From Rhodospirillales bacterium BBD 1991-14 (GTDB taxonomy: Bacteria; Pseudomonadota; Alphaproteobacteria; Kiloniellales; Kiloniellaceae), in contig LYSY01000001.1 in the NCBI GenBank assembly GCA_001657395.1, positions 930,001 to 994,000 on the forward strand: a stretch of 64,000 nucleotides of DNA. Direction: 5' to 3'. The position numbers were made by a program, and so were the translations under genes. Below the pieces are notes generated by a model. That model saw only the letters and a list, made by a program, of their open reading frames with translations, did not search any database and had not been told where the DNA came from. This document shows, piece after piece, positions 46,191 through 56,580 of this stretch. Each line of letters begins with the position of its first letter. The first letter of the stretch is position 1.

Positions 46191-47189
46191 GTGCTTTGGG
46201 ACCTTCTGACCAGCGGACCGGGCGTCGCCGCCGCGCCTGTCCTCGCCATCCTTCTGCTTGCCATGGTGATCGACCTGGTCGCCGGCGACCCGCGTTGGCT
46301 GTATCGCCTGGTTCCCCATCCGGTGGTGCTGATCGGCCATGTGATCGGCATGCTGGACCGGTCGCTCAACCGGCAAACCCTGCCCCGCGGCCGCCGCATC
46401 GCGCAGGGGGTTCTTTGCACCGCCGCCGTAGTCGGATCGTTCGGCGCTCTGGGCGCGGCGATCCACCATCTGCTCGCGGCGCTGCCGTTCGGCTGGGTGC
46501 TTGAAGCGATCCTGGCCAGCAGCCTGCTGGCGTTTCGCGGGCTCTACGATGCGGTTCGCGCGGTCGCGGCGGGGCTGGCGGAAAGCCTTGCGGCCGGCCG
46601 CAAGGCCGTGGGACACATCGTCGGCCGCGATCCCGAAACCCTCGATGAGGCGGCCGTGGCTCGCGCAGCCGCCGAATCTGCGGCCGAAAACTTCTCCGAT
46701 GGCTTTGTGGCGCCGGTGTTCTGGTTCCTGGTCCTGGGGCTGCCGGGGCTGCTGGCCTACAAGGCCATCAACACCCTGGACAGCATGATCGGCCACCGCA
46801 GCGCCCGCTACGAGGCCTTCGGCAAGGCTTCGGCCAAGCTGGACGACGCGGCAAACCTGGTCCCCGCGCGTCTGGCCGGTTTGCTGATGGTCGCCGCCGC
46901 GCTGGTCCTGCCCAAGGCAAGCGCCGGGGCTGCCTGGCACACCATGCTGCGCGACGCCCCGCGACACCGCTCGCCCAACGCCGGCTGGCAGGAAGCGGCG
47001 CTGGCAGGCGCGCTGGGGCTTGCCCTGGCGGGCCCTCGGATCTACGGCGGGCATACGGTGGAGGACAGCTGGATGGGCGACGGCCGCCGGGACATGACGG
47101 CCGATGATCTGGGGCGGGTGCTCGATCTCTACCTCACCGCCGGGGCCCTTCTCTTCGGCGGCGTCATCGCGGCGCTGCTTCTGGTCTGA
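46191..47189 (+). CDS. cobD: Adenosylcobinamide-phosphate synthase (CobD/CbiB)
   Basis: A 332-residue inner-membrane protein that attaches aminopropanol phosphate to adenosylcobyric acid in cobalamin synthesis. Segments seen are VIDLVAGDPRWLYRLVPHPVVLIGHVIGMLD, the catalytic-region GRDPETLDEAAVARAAAESAAENFSDGFVAPVFWFL, KAINTLDSMIGHRSARYEAFGKASAKLDDAANLVPARL, and APRHRSPNAGWQEAALAGALGL. Start is GTG at 46191. It converges on cobU, which acts in the next steps. Confidence 0.95.
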   Translation: MLWDLLTSGPGVAAAPVLAILLLAMVIDLVAGDPRWLYRLVPHPVVLIGHVIGMLDRSLNRQTLPRGRRIAQGVLCTAAVVGSFGALGAAIHHLLAALPFGWVLEAILASSLLAFRGLYDAVRAVAAGLAESLAAGRKAVGHIVGRDPETLDEAAVARAAAESAAENFSDGFVAPVFWFLVLGLPGLLAYKAINTLDSMIGHRSARYEAFGKASAKLDDAANLVPARLAGLLMVAAALVLPKASAGAAWHTMLRDAPRHRSPNAGWQEAALAGALGLALAGPRIYGGHTVEDSWMGDGRRDMTADDLGRVLDLYLTAGALLFGGVIAALLLV

Positions 47190-47217
47190 CGGCGCAGCCC
47201 CCGGGAAGGCACCGGCG

Positions 47218-47751
47218 TCAGGCCGGCGCTTTCATCACCAGGGGCAGGCCGGCGGCCACGAAGACCACGGACTGGGCCGCTGCGGCCGCCGCCTGGTTGA
47301 GCCGGCCCGCCGCATCGCGAAAGCGCCGGGCGAGCGCATTCTCGGGTACGATGCCCAGCCCGACCTCGTTGGAGACGAAAACCACCGGGCCGTCGAGGCC
47401 CGGAAGCGCCGCAATCAGTTTTTCACATTCATTTTCAACATCAAGATCGGCCAGCAAGATATTGGTCAGCCAAAGAGTAAGGCAGTCGACCAAGATCGTT
47501 GTATCGGGCTTTGCCGCCGCATCCAGGGCCCCGGTCAGATCCAACGGGGCCTCGCTTGTCTGCCAGCGCCCGCCCCGGCGGCGCTGATGCTCGGCGATGC
47601 GGGCCGCCATTTCCTCGTCGCCCGCCGTGGCCGTAGCCAGATAGATCCAGGGTCCGGCCTGGGTTTCGACCAGGCCCTCGGCATAGCGCGACTTGCCCGA
47701 CCGGGCGCCGCCAAGCACCAGTGTCACTGGCGGAAGTGGAAGAGAGGTCAT
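47218..47751 (-). CDS. cobU: Bifunctional adenosylcobinamide kinase / guanylyltransferase
   Basis: A 177-residue enzyme of the cobalamin nucleotide-loop pathway that phosphorylates adenosylcobinamide and transfers GMP to it. P-loop is LVLGGARSGKSRYAE; HQRRRGGRWQTSEAPLDL, ILVDCLTLWLTNIL and FVSNEVGLGIVPENALARRFRDAAGRLNQ are family segments. The Met at 47751 (MTSLPLPPVTLVLGG) is taken; an upstream start would add 29 unrelated residues. cobD and cobU converge with a 28-bp gap. No cobalamin riboswitch is visible near either. Confidence 0.94.
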   Translation of the reverse strand: MTSLPLPPVTLVLGGARSGKSRYAEGLVETQAGPWIYLATATAGDEEMAARIAEHQRRRGGRWQTSEAPLDLTGALDAAAKPDTTILVDCLTLWLTNILLADLDVENECEKLIAALPGLDGPVVFVSNEVGLGIVPENALARRFRDAAGRLNQAAAAAAQSVVFVAAGLPLVMKAPA

Positions 47752-47991
47752 AGTCTTGATGCTGTGGCTGGGATTCGCGAAAGTGCTGGCCACGAACTTA
47801 GTGGGATGCCGGGGTGAGAGACAGCCCAAATGCAGCATCCTGCGGCCCTCGGCGGCCTCAGGATTCTCGCAGTCCCATCAAGGAACACGTCGGGCAGAGC
47901 GCTGTCAATTGAGAGCAGCCGGAGAACGAATGGCGGACAAGGACTGTCAAACCATCGAAGTTGGCAAACCGCCGGAGTTAGGGGTCGTTAC

Positions 47992-49572
47992 ATGAGAGTT
48001 CTTGGTACTGGAAGATCGAAAGCGCGCGGAAGACGGGCAACACTGAAGGAGTGTTGCCTGGCGGCCGTTGCAGTGTCCTGCCTGGCGCCGGGTGTTGTCG
48101 CCGTCCAGGAAGCCGCGGCCCAGGAAGCCGCAGCCGGACCGGCCGGCGCGACGTTTTTCACCGGGTCGGGTTTCAGCGGACAGTCAAAAACCCTAACCCT
48201 CGCGCCTGACGCGCCCTACCAGGCCATCCCCTTCGTCGGTGACGAACTTAACGAGAAGATCGCCTCGATGAAGGTCGACCCCGGCCTCGGTGTCATTCTG
48301 TTTCAGCGCCCCTACTTTGCCAGCCGCGATGACGTCTGCGGCCCGAACCTGGGGACCCGCGACAACCCGCGCGCCTGGTGGCTCGGCAGAACCGCCGACT
48401 TCGAACCGCCGCGCGCCGCGGTAGGCGGCGGGCCCTATGAAGCGGCAGAGATGCAGGACGACGACTATTCGTCACTCATCGCCTATCGGCGGGAGTTGGG
48501 GCCGCCCCCGGGCTTCCTGCTGCTGGAGCGCCGGAGCTTCTACAACCGTGCTTGCGAGCGGTCTGACGAACAAAGCTATTTCAACCGCCTGTTCGTCCCG
48601 ATCCCCAATCCGCCGCAGCGCGAAGCCTGCACCGACCTCTCGCAGCCGGCCAGCAGCCACGGCGCGGGTGCCGATGCCCCGCGCTTCGTGCGCCTGAGCG
48701 AGGCGATCGCCCTTTTCCCCGAGAACTTCGATACCCGCTATCAAGGGGCCGACCACCGCTTTACCGCGACCATTTTTGACGGTCCTGGCTGCAGCGGCAC
48801 CTCCATCACCCTGACAAGCCAAAAGGACGGCCGCCCTGCGCGCCACAAGCTCAAGGACTTCGACTTCGACCGCCGGGCCAAGTCTGTTCTGATCCGCTAC
48901 CAGCGCGGTCCGCTCGATCCTTACCTTGAGGCCGCTCAGGTCGCCTCCACGGCACCGGCGGCGAGCGGCAGCCTGGCGCCGAGCAGTCCTCCGGCCTCGC
49001 CCAGCCCGGCTTCGCCCAGCCCGGCCGCGGCGCCGCAGGCCACAGCCGTCAGTCCGGCGCCTGCGGGGAGCGGCCTGCAACCAACCGCCCCCCAGGCGGC
49101 TGCACAGACCCCGGCGGCACCGGTGGCACCGACGCCGCCAGCGCCGCAGCAGACACAGCAGCCACTCGCGCAGCCGCCGGGAAGCGGCCTGCAGCCCGCG
49201 CCTCCGGGGGCGCCAAGCCAGCCGCCCGCGCAGCCGCCTCAGCAGCAGGCCCTGCAGCCGGCCCCGCAGCCGCAGGTCCAGCCGGCGCCGGTCGCCCCGC
49301 CCGCGCCGCGGGGGCCGACGACGGCGGCAGAGGAGACCTTCCGCTTCCCCGTGCACCAGGTCTATCGCCTGAACTTCTGCGTCGACGGCGATAGCGGCTG
49401 CGGCGATCCGGCCGCCAATGCCTGGTGCCAGAACAAGGGCTTCAGCAGTGCGGCACGCTGGGCCCGCGAGGAGAACATCGGCGCGCTCTATCCCACTGTG
49501 TTCATCGGCAGCGGCGCGATCTGTGACAAGTTCCTCTGCGACGGCTTCGAGGAGATCACCTGCCAGCGTTGA
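47992..49572 (+). CDS. Secreted protein with beta/gamma-crystallin-like modules and proline-rich linker
   Basis: A 526-residue exported protein (signal region LAAVAVSCLAPGVVAVQEAAA). Around residues 50-110 a Greek-key-like module reads ATFFTGSGFSGQSKTLTLAP...ASMKVDPGLGVILFQ; a second is at about 265-310 (ATIFDGPGCSGTSITLTSQ...AKSVLIRYQRG). Both have the F/Y-x4-F/C-x-G opening of beta/gamma-crystallin folds; this is an inference. Next is a Pro/Ala/Gln-rich linker (about 325-445) and a Cys-rich C-terminal domain with six Cys ending in ITCQR. AGGGG at 7 nt supports the ATG at 47992. No enzymatic motif is seen. Confidence 0.72.
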   Translation: MRVLGTGRSKARGRRATLKECCLAAVAVSCLAPGVVAVQEAAAQEAAAGPAGATFFTGSGFSGQSKTLTLAPDAPYQAIPFVGDELNEKIASMKVDPGLGVILFQRPYFASRDDVCGPNLGTRDNPRAWWLGRTADFEPPRAAVGGGPYEAAEMQDDDYSSLIAYRRELGPPPGFLLLERRSFYNRACERSDEQSYFNRLFVPIPNPPQREACTDLSQPASSHGAGADAPRFVRLSEAIALFPENFDTRYQGADHRFTATIFDGPGCSGTSITLTSQKDGRPARHKLKDFDFDRRAKSVLIRYQRGPLDPYLEAAQVASTAPAASGSLAPSSPPASPSPASPSPAAAPQATAVSPAPAGSGLQPTAPQAAAQTPAAPVAPTPPAPQQTQQPLAQPPGSGLQPAPPGAPSQPPAQPPQQQALQPAPQPQVQPAPVAPPAPRGPTTAAEETFRFPVHQVYRLNFCVDGDSGCGDPAANAWCQNKGFSSAARWAREENIGALYPTVFIGSGAICDKFLCDGFEEITCQR

Positions 49573-49606
49573 GGCTGCCAGAGCGGAGCCTGCAGAAGGG
49601 CAAAGA

Positions 49607-49638
49607 AAAGCCCCGGGCGCGTGAGCGACCGGGGCTTT
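49607..49638. terminator. Bidirectional terminator between convergent genes
   Basis: AAAGCCCCGG (49607-49616) pairs with CCGGGGCTTT (49629-49638), loop 12 nt, with A-rich and T-rich flanks on both strands. It can serve the crystallin-like gene and the convergent TPR gene. Confidence 0.8.
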
Positions 49639-49658
49639 CGCTTTGAGAGCCTGTCCCG

Positions 49659-50978
49659 CTAGCCGTTGGCCTGGCCGGTGCGCAGCACCAGCAGGGACAG
49701 ATAATAGGGATCGGACTTCGGTGACCGCTCGACAGACCTGAAGTCCTCCTCGGCCGGCGCAGCGGGAGCCGGTGCCAGCTCCGCCTCCGGTTCCTCGACA
49801 ACCGCGGGCTCAGGCGGTGCCACCGACAGGGGCGGCGTCACCTGCAGAGGCGGCGTCACCGGCAGGGGCGACGTCACGGGCAGGGGCTGCGCAGCCGGCT
49901 TCGCCGGCGCCGGCGGCAACTGGGCCAGCAAGGCACCGGGCTCAAAGTCAGCCCAGGCCGGGGGTTCCAGCAGCCGCGCAACAGCATCCGCGATCACGGA
50001 GAACGGCTCGTCGTCCTTGGCCCGTCCTGGCCGGCCCTGGCTCTGCGGCGATCCGGAACTGGTCTGCTCCGTCTCGCCCGCAGTGCTGGGAACCAGCAGG
50101 GGAATGGGCTGCTCAGGCACAGCCGGCGGCCTGTCGCCGCCGTCAGCCGGACCGCCTTCAAGCGATTCCACCACGACCGGCTTCGGCGCCGGCATGACCG
50201 CCTGCGGCGCTGCGTCGGGCGACCTTGGGGCCGACGGAAGCGCTGCGGGGGCCGAACCTGGACCCGGCACGGGCAGTATCGCTGCCGTCGAAGCGTAGGC
50301 AGCTTCCAGGTTTCTGAGCACGGTCTCGTCCACACCCGGTTCGACCGCCGCCTCCGCAAGCACCTCGATCGCTTCGTCGCGCTGACCGTTCAAGGCCAGC
50401 GAGAGACCAAGGTTGTTGCGCGCCGACAAGTAGCCAGGGTTGCGTTCAAGCGCGAGGCGGTAGAGGTCCTGCGCCGCCTGATGCTCGCCGGCCTGATCGC
50501 GGATGATGCCGAGGGCGTTGTAGGGGCGCGGGTCCTCGGGATTGGTGACCATGGCCCTGTTGAACTGGACAGCAGCCATACCGGTTTCGCCGGACTCCAT
50601 GTAGACCTTGCCGAGACTGTAGAGCGCCTCCTGATGCCCCGGGTGCTCCGCCAGAAGAGCCGCGTAGGTCTGCGCGGCGGCATCGTCGCGGTCCAGGGTC
50701 TGCAACAGGCCGGCAATGCGCATCATTGTTTCGGGGTCTTGCGGGTCAATCTCGTGCGCGCGTGCGCAGAGCCCGAGGGCCGTCAGGTACTTGCCCTCCT
50801 CAGCCAGCCGATCACAGTAGCGCACCATGCGCGCCGCCCGGCTTGCATCGTCCTTGCCAAATCCCGCCGGTGCATAGGCAGGGCCGTTGCCGGCGCCTGC
50901 ACAGCCGACAACGAGGCCCGCAAGCCCGAGCACCGCCAATATGCGCAGCAAGGGCTGGCCAGTTGATCCTTGTATCAT
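49659..50978 (-). CDS. TPR-repeat lipoprotein (TadD-like)
   Basis: A 439-residue lipoprotein with lipobox LVVGC after hydrophobic LLRILAVLGLAG. Residues about 45-220 hold at least four TPR-type helix pairs (YLTALGLCARAHEIDPQDP, AAAQTYAALLAEHPGHQEALYSLGKVY, AAVQFNRAMVTNPEDPRPYNALGII, AAQDLYRLALERNPGYLSARNNLGL). The second half is long, Pro/Ala-rich and low in structure. TadD proteins are TPR lipoproteins of the Tad pilus, but no other tad gene is present here, so that role is uncertain. GGAG 7 nt before the Met at 50978 decides the start over 50993. Confidence 0.82.
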   Translation of the reverse strand: MIQGSTGQPLLRILAVLGLAGLVVGCAGAGNGPAYAPAGFGKDDASRAARMVRYCDRLAEEGKYLTALGLCARAHEIDPQDPETMMRIAGLLQTLDRDDAAAQTYAALLAEHPGHQEALYSLGKVYMESGETGMAAVQFNRAMVTNPEDPRPYNALGIIRDQAGEHQAAQDLYRLALERNPGYLSARNNLGLSLALNGQRDEAIEVLAEAAVEPGVDETVLRNLEAAYASTAAILPVPGPGSAPAALPSAPRSPDAAPQAVMPAPKPVVVESLEGGPADGGDRPPAVPEQPIPLLVPSTAGETEQTSSGSPQSQGRPGRAKDDEPFSVIADAVARLLEPPAWADFEPGALLAQLPPAPAKPAAQPLPVTSPLPVTPPLQVTPPLSVAPPEPAVVEEPEAELAPAPAAPAEEDFRSVERSPKSDPYYLSLLVLRTGQANG

Positions 50979-51285
50979 CCCGGTTCTCCGCATCGTGGGG
51001 CGGCGGCACCAAGGGATCTCAACGCGGGGGATCTCAATGTGGGGGATCCCAACACGGGCCCTGGGCCGGTCGTCCCTCTCCTGTTCGACCAAAAAAAGAA
51101 ACCGGGATAAGTCTAGATTCAGGTGCTTAAGGGAAGGCTAAGGCATTCAAAACATTTGAAGGAACCGCCTTGGCCGCCTTCCGGCCGCGAAAAAGCAAAA
51201 GAAATGAATTGTGGCAAAACTCATTCTTAATTGCTTTGTGGAATCCTAGGCTTGTTGACAAGTAGTCGATAGGAAGCAAAGCAAG
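50979..51285. other. Intergenic region between the TPR gene and a small ORF
   Basis: This 307-bp stretch is AT-richer than its surroundings (51100-51270) and must hold the leftward TPR-gene promoter. CTTG-TTGA-CAAG at 51251-51262 is a short palindrome just before the small ORF. No confident promoter pair is visible. Confidence 0.5.
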
Positions 51286-51369
51286 ATGCTTTTACGTCTC
51301 ATTCTCTTCACCTACTTCGCCCTCTGGGGCCTCTCCAGCCTGATCGAGGCGCCGATCATCGCCTCCTGA
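51286..51369 (+). CDS. Possible 27-residue membrane peptide
   Basis: ATG at 51286 opens a 27-codon frame encoding a single hydrophobic helix (MLLRLILFTYFALWGLSSLI then EAPIIAS). AGGAAG (51271-51276) lies 9 nt upstream. The size and composition are those of small inner-membrane peptides. It could equally be chance in an otherwise gene-free stretch. Confidence 0.4.
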   Translation: MLLRLILFTYFALWGLSSLIEAPIIAS

Positions 51370-51693
51370 CGACCGCCGCCTGGCGCAGCGAAGGCTTGCC
51401 GCGCCATAGCGAAGGGTTGTCAGGCACGATTTTCGCGGGGTTGGCCCCTGCCGCAGCGAGAGCGCAGTCGCTTCAAGTCAGCCGTTCACACGGGGGCGGC
51501 CGCTTCTCCACAGCTTTATCTAAAATTCAGACGAATATTGATCACAACTTGATCTGAGCTGTGACAAGACTGTGTTCGCGCCGGGATTCTTTAGGAAATG
51601 GGCACCCCCTTTACCTTCGATTAATGTTCGTTACTTACTCTGGCGGTTCTGCGACGCGGGATTTGGTCCCGGTGGTGCGAACGGGAGTAGTTC
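51370..51693. other. 324-bp gap with a direct repeat
   Basis: I see no gene here. TTGATC occurs at 51538-51543 and 51549-51554, 11 bp apart (one helical turn), in an AT-rich patch 140 nt before the next gene. It may be a regulator-binding pair for that gene. Confidence 0.35.
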
Positions 51694-51960
51694 ATGACAA
51701 CCCAAACAACGACAAAAACGAACCGGGGTGGCGGACGGGCAGCGATGCCCGCCGGAAAGGGCGTCGAGGGCGTTGGGCGACGGTCCCCTGAGGCCAGCAA
51801 GTCAAGCCGTCTTCATTCCTGGAAAGCCACGCTGTTTCAAAGCCTGGGGCGCGAGTTGACGGCGCTCCACCGCCAGCATCAGGAGCGGGCCTTTATGGCC
51901 ACCTCCCACGGGCTGGCTTACCGCAGCGACGCGGTCATTCACACGGGTACATTGCACTAG
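51694..51960 (+). CDS. Small basic protein, function unknown
   Basis: An 88-residue protein, rich in Arg, Gly, Ser and His, without signal peptide or membrane helix. The second half (LHSWKATLFQSLGRELTALHRQHQERAFMATSHGLAYRSD) is a probable helix. GGGAG lies 6 nt before the ATG and a clear terminator follows at 52047, which supports a real gene. No family is recognised. Confidence 0.6.
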   Translation: MTTQTTTKTNRGGGRAAMPAGKGVEGVGRRSPEASKSSRLHSWKATLFQSLGRELTALHRQHQERAFMATSHGLAYRSDAVIHTGTLH

Positions 51961-52046
51961 CTTGGCGTATGGCCGTTGCCGCCGGCGCGGCGGCCGCGCC
52001 ATTCGAGAGCTTCCCTTTCCCCCATCCGGGGGAGTTCTCAAAGAAA

Positions 52047-52077
52047 AGGGGCCGCCGAGAGGCGGCCCTTCGCTTTT
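52047..52077 (+). terminator. Terminator after the small basic protein gene
   Basis: GGGCCGCC (52049-52056) pairs with GGCGGCCC (52061-52068), loop GAGA, followed by TTCGCTTTT. Confidence 0.78.
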
Positions 52078-52121
52078 CTGTCCCGAAGCGGCTGTGTTAC
52101 GCCGTCCCGCAGCGAAAACGC

Positions 52122-52547
52122 TCAGCTGCAGCCGTACGCGCTCCAGAGCGTGTATTTCTGTTCCCTGGAGACACAGCCCCAGTACATCTCCGAATCGCGG
52201 TCTGCGCTCTCGAAGCTGCAGGCCGCTTCGACGATCTCCTGCATCCGCCCGCAGATCTGCTGCTGCTGCCAGGGCGCCGCGTCAGCAGACCCCGCTTCGC
52301 CGATACCGGTGTCCTGCGTGGCCGCGGGTGCACCGGAAAAGCCGCGGATCTCCAACCACTGGGCAAAGCTCGGACCGGCCGGTTCGCTTGCCGGGCCACT
52401 GCGGCTGCTCGCCTGCAGGGCGTAGGCGGTCACGCCGAAGGTGATGATCGCGAGGGCAAGCAGCACCCGCGGGTGATCAAAACGGACAGGAAACCCGGCT
52501 TTCAAGCGCTGCAGAGCGATCTCGGTGCTGGCCATGGAGTCTCGCAT
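52122..52547 (-). CDS. Membrane-anchored protein with Cys-containing domain, unknown
   Basis: A 141-residue protein with a short cytosolic start, one helix (VLLALAIITFGVTAYAL, about 28-45) and a periplasmic part ending in a compact domain with four Cys (QQICGRMQEIVEAACSFESA, YWGCVSREQ, AYGCS), likely two disulfides. The start could be 52547 or the Met four codons later. The terminator at 52047 may also close its message. Not recognised. Confidence 0.65.
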   Translation of the reverse strand: MRDSMASTEIALQRLKAGFPVRFDHPRVLLALAIITFGVTAYALQASSRSGPASEPAGPSFAQWLEIRGFSGAPAATQDTGIGEAGSADAAPWQQQQICGRMQEIVEAACSFESADRDSEMYWGCVSREQKYTLWSAYGCS

Positions 52548-52684
52548 TGGTTGGGGGCCGACAAGAAAACAGTATGAATTGAGCAGCTTAGGAAGCCGTT
52601 AATGACCGGTCAGAGAGATTGCCGGGGCCCACCGCCGCCGCCCAAGGGAACGCCCACAGAAGCGCAGGGCGGCCCGTCTCCGGA

Positions 52685-53134
52685 CTATAATCCTGGCTCG
52701 AGATGCCGGATGACGTAGACCCGGCAGCGGGCCGTATCCTGACCCCGCACGGCATACACCAGGTCCGGCACCGCCAAGCCTTCCGGGTCATAAAGCGCCC
52801 AGTGGCCGCCGACCACGGCTCCATGCGTGTATCCGCCCAGACGTACAATCAGGAAGCGGTCCCGCTTCTGGCGAAAGCGGCGGAGGCGGCAGAGCTCGGT
52901 CAGGCCGTAGTCCAGGTCGAAGCGATCGAGCCGGCGATCATCCTCAAGCAGCAGGTGGGAGCCCTGCCGCGGATTCACCGGCGGGCGTGGCAAGGGTGGC
53001 ACTGTGGGCGCAGCGCGCAGCGGCGCGCGCTCCGGGCCGACCGGCAGGTGGCCCTCGGCGGCCGACGCCGGATAAGCGCCGCCGAAGAGAAACAGTGTAA
53101 GTACGGAGAGGAGGATTGGCCGGACGCGGTGCAT
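52685..53134 (-). CDS. Small exported protein, unknown
   Basis: A 149-residue protein with signal peptide (PILLSVLTLFLFGGAYPASAA), a Pro-rich stretch (residues 30-58) and a basic C-terminal half (LIVRLGGYTHGAVVGGHWALYDPEGLAVPDLVYAV). I recognise no family. It is the second of two leftward unknown genes between the small basic protein and the second liv operon. Confidence 0.65.
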   Translation of the reverse strand: MHRVRPILLSVLTLFLFGGAYPASAAEGHLPVGPERAPLRAAPTVPPLPRPPVNPRQGSHLLLEDDRRLDRFDLDYGLTELCRLRRFRQKRDRFLIVRLGGYTHGAVVGGHWALYDPEGLAVPDLVYAVRGQDTARCRVYVIRHLEPGL

Positions 53135-53194
53135 GGCCGAAGCCTAGGCGCAAAGCCTTACCGGACCGTCAAACCTCGGCAATGCCCGGCCAAA

Positions 53195-53223
53195 GGAAAA
53201 CGGCCCGCCGAACCGGCGGGCCG
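53195..53223 (-). terminator. Terminator of the second liv operon
   Basis: Read leftward, a perfect 10-bp stem CGGCCCGCCG/CGGCGGGCCG (53201-53210 with 53214-53223) and a 3-nt loop are followed by TTTTCC. It lies 26 nt after the livK stop. Confidence 0.82.
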
Positions 53224-53248
53224 CTCTCATGAATGCTGGAAGTGCGGG

Positions 53249-54352
<1,104 letters not shown>

Positions 54353-54530
54353 TTTGGAAGTACCCTCCCGTCTAGCTTGAAATCCCTGTTGTCTCAATAC
54401 TCCGGCTCATTTGAGCCTTTTACTTCTGTGGAAGGGTGAGGCCATTCCACAGCATTGTCACGCCATTTCGGCAGACAGCTTAGGCAGGCCTGCTGAGGCC
54501 CGCAATCTCTTTTACTCCAACGATTTCGCG

Positions 54531-54878
54531 TTAACCATCTTGACGCGCGCGCCAGCCGAAAGGCCCGGCGCGTTCGTAGAGCCAGGGATACTGCGCCACC
54601 ATGGTCCGCGCCCGCCTCAGGCGGTAGGAGAGCAAGGCAATGGCCATGATGACCGCGGTGTCGATCACATAGCCGCTCAGCAACAGCAGCTCTCCGCCGA
54701 ACAGGCTGAAGATGACAAAGCGGTCCGCAAAGCCGAGAAGCAGCGAATAGCCCACCACCTGCCAGGCCGGGCGCCAATGGGCGCTGAGCGCCTGGCCCGT
54801 CAGGTAGGCCGCGCCGCCGATCAGAACGACGGTCACGCCGATGAAGACCGGAAGGCTGGTGCCGAGGATCGGGATCAT
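54531..54878 (-). CDS. Small membrane protein inside the liv operon (DUF6867-like)
   Basis: A 115-residue protein with three helices (PVFIGVTVVLIGGAAYLTG, VVGYSLLLGFADRFVIFSLF, VIDTAVIMAIALLSYRL) and a basic tail. From memory it resembles the DUF6867 proteins of alphaproteobacterial liv operons; this is not certain. It lies between livF (39 nt) and livK. A role in assembly or modulation of this transporter is suggested only by position. Confidence 0.75.
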   Translation of the reverse strand: MIPILGTSLPVFIGVTVVLIGGAAYLTGQALSAHWRPAWQVVGYSLLLGFADRFVIFSLFGGELLLLSGYVIDTAVIMAIALLSYRLRRARTMVAQYPWLYERAGPFGWRARQDG

Positions 54879-54917
54879 GGCGAAGCCCTCCCAGCGCGAT
54901 GGCCGCTCAACATGCGC

Positions 54918-55634
54918 TCAGTGACCTCCCTCAAGGTAAGCCGCCCGCACCTCCGGCATCGCCAGAAGCTCGTCGCCCGTGCCGCTCAGAGTGATGTTGC
55001 CGTTCACCATAACATAGCCGCGGTCGGCCAGCTTCAGGGCATGAAAGGCGTTCTGTTCGACCAGAAAGATGGTCATGCCTTCGCTCTTGTTGATGTCTTT
55101 CAGGACCGCGAAGATCTGCTTCACGATGAGTGGTGCGAGGCCGAGCGACGGCTCGTCCAGCAGCAACAGCCGCGGGCGGCTCATCAGGGCACGGCCGATG
55201 GCCAGCATCTGCTGCTCGCCACCCGACAGCGTTCCACCGCGCTGCTGCTGACGGTTCTTCAGGATCGGGAAAAGCGTGAAGACCCGCTCCAAATCGTCCT
55301 GGAAATGCTCCGGCGGAGCGACCGTCGCGCCCATCTGCAGGTTCTCCATGACGGTCATGCGCGGGAAGATGCGCCGCCCCTCCGGCGATTGCGCGATCCC
55401 CATGCGCACGATGTCGTGGGCCAGCTTCCTGGTGATGTTCTGCCCGTCGAAGTGGACCGTTCCGCGCGCCGCCCGCGGATTGCCGAAGACGGTCATCAGC
55501 AGGGTCGACTTGCCCGCGCCGTTGGCACCGATGAGGGTGACGATCTCACCCTGCTGCACATCCAGATCGACGCCGCGCAGCGCCTCGATGTTGCCGTAGA
55601 AGGTGTGCACACCGGCGATCGAAAGCATAGCCAT
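54918..55634 (-). CDS. livF: High-affinity branched-chain amino acid ABC transporter ATP-binding protein LivF
   Basis: A 238-residue ABC ATPase: Walker A GANGAGKSTLLMTVFG, signature TLSGGEQQMLAIGRALM, Walker B LLLLDEPSLGLAP and switch LVEQNAFHALKLADRGYVMVNG. The Met at 55634 lies one base after the livG stop and two residues before MLSIAGVHTFYG. A longer in-frame start at 55820 would overlap livG widely and is rejected. Confidence 0.94.
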   Translation of the reverse strand: MAMLSIAGVHTFYGNIEALRGVDLDVQQGEIVTLIGANGAGKSTLLMTVFGNPRAARGTVHFDGQNITRKLAHDIVRMGIAQSPEGRRIFPRMTVMENLQMGATVAPPEHFQDDLERVFTLFPILKNRQQQRGGTLSGGEQQMLAIGRALMSRPRLLLLDEPSLGLAPLIVKQIFAVLKDINKSEGMTIFLVEQNAFHALKLADRGYVMVNGNITLSGTGDELLAMPEVRAAYLEGGH

Positions 55635-55635
55635 G

Positions 55636-56576
<941 letters not shown>

Positions 56577-56580
<4 letters not shown>

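Noticed and set aside
46191-47990. Cobalamin riboswitch near cobD/cobU
   Set aside because: No B12-box-like element or long structured leader is visible before either gene; the genes converge and their upstream gaps are short or GC-plain.
49659-50978. Assigning the TPR lipoprotein firmly to a Tad pilus
   Set aside because: No tadA, tadB, cpaC or pilin gene occurs in the window, and TPR lipoproteins have many roles.
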